A stretch of 50,570 nucleotides of DNA from an uncultured Granulosicoccaceae bacterium (GTDB lineage Bacteria; Pseudomonadota; Gammaproteobacteria; Granulosicoccales; Granulosicoccaceae), in NCBI GenBank assembly GCA_937922945.1, contig CAKZUP010000147.1, positions 1 through 50,570 of the forward strand. Reading direction: 5' to 3'. Positions 50,196 through 50,570 of this stretch are shown here, piece after piece. A program made the translations under genes and the position numbers. Below the pieces are notes generated by a model. It saw nothing but the letters and a program-made list of their open reading frames with translations, ran no database searches and was not told where the DNA came from. Each line of letters begins with the position of its first letter. The stretch's first letter is position 1.

Positions 50196-50570
50196 TTATT
50201 GTGGAAATTGTGTTGGCATATAACGTTCCAATTCTGCATCGTACAGTGCTGTAGTTAGAAACGTTGTGAGTTCATTAACTTCGCGTATCGACAAGTTCAG
50301 CGGTTGAAAACGGGCATCAAGATTAGGCAGTGCATTTGAGTTTTGCGGCACAGCTTCGTTCTTGTATTCCACCACTGCTTTTATCGAATTAAAGCTTGCG
50401 CCGTGGCCAAACACGTTCACATCGGCAAGGTTATAAAGCTGTGGTACTTTAAACTGATAGTACTGGTTTTCATTCTGTGTGAAGCCACCACGACCTAAAC
50501 GGGCATTTTCTTCTATAACGCCGTGAATCGCGACTTTGTTACTGTCAAAGTCATCAAAGCCGAGCGCGAA
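50196..50570 (-). CDS. Di-haem cytochrome c peroxidase-like protein (C-terminal part, runs off the window)
   Basis: The last 125 codons of a gene whose 5' end lies beyond 50570; the frame is open to the edge, with no start inside. YYQFKVPQLYNLADVNVFGHGASF matches the segment of MauG/CcpA-type di-haem peroxidases that follows the second haem (there KxPxLRN...HxGxF), and SIKAVVEYKN, FQPLNLSIREVNELTTFLT and ALYDAELERYMP are the usual C-terminal blocks. The haem-binding CxxCH motifs must lie in the missing part. The enzyme is periplasmic and reduces peroxide or oxidises a partner protein. Confidence 0.82.
   Translation of the reverse strand, partial: FALGFDDFDSNKVAIHGVIEENARLGRGGFTQNENQYYQFKVPQLYNLADVNVFGHGASFNSIKAVVEYKNEAVPQNSNALPNLDARFQPLNLSIREVNELTTFLTTALYDAELERYMPTQFPQ

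Noticed and set aside
1..50570. tRNA or rRNA genes, CRISPR arrays, prophage or complete insertion sequences
   Set aside because: No cloverleaf, conserved rRNA block, regularly spaced repeat, transposase or phage structural gene was found on either strand.

Overview
The window reads as a chromosomal segment of a heterotrophic, probably marine gammaproteobacterium. This rests on gene content (DsbB, a CPXCG-type zinc protein, a BamE-like lipoprotein, an MMPL/RND exporter with a LolA-like partner, a CsdA-type DEAD-box helicase, tungstate uptake, a GH10 xylanase lipoprotein, sulfatase with its maturase). The genus cannot be fixed by eye. There is no rRNA, tRNA, CRISPR array, phage or intact insertion sequence.

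Layout. 1-6.9 kb: an Asp-rich calcium-repeat lipoprotein with a carbohydrate-binding-like C-terminus; a dsbB - small zinc protein - MFS operon; a GH10 xylanase lipoprotein; a small coiled-coil protein behind a hairpin-rich leader. 7-13.2 kb: an export module on the minus strand (RND/MMPL pump, LolA-like periplasmic protein, outer-membrane protein), preceded by its TetR regulator with paired palindromes, and a DUF3750-like protein. 13.4-20 kb: a plus-strand sugar-acid-type catabolic cluster (FAH-family hydrolase, IlvD/Edd dehydratase, beta-hydroxyacid dehydrogenase, altronate/galactarate-type dehydratase, FAD oxidoreductase). The dehydrogenase carries residues typical of sulfolactaldehyde reductase rather than tartronate semialdehyde reductase. 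20-25 kb: small membrane proteins, an HTH + periplasmic-binding-like regulator, and the convergent tungstate transporter operon tupBCA.

25.1-41.2 kb is the most striking part: a divergent catabolic regulon centred on a GntR/UTRA regulator. To its left, on the minus strand, lie tctC-tctB-tctA, a sulfatase, a split transketolase, a Baeyer-Villiger-type monooxygenase and a formylglycine-generating enzyme, mostly with overlapping genes. To its right, on the plus strand, lie a second split transketolase, an aldehyde dehydrogenase, an enolase-superfamily enzyme and a GMC oxidoreductase. Near-identical short sequences lie in both intergenic regions flanking gntR and are candidate operators. The set suggests import of an organic anion, intracellular removal of sulfate, then oxidation and C2 transfer; the substrate is unknown. 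A 113-bp element with 26-bp terminal inverted repeats sits at the left edge.

41.3-50.6 kb is mostly housekeeping: serA-serC, a GFA-family protein, a DEAD-box helicase, a GST-family protein, an NAD-dependent epimerase, two small lipoproteins behind a 12-bp tandem repeat, a short truncated lipoprotein-like gene, a structured intergenic stretch, and the 3' end of a di-haem cytochrome c peroxidase-like gene running off the window.
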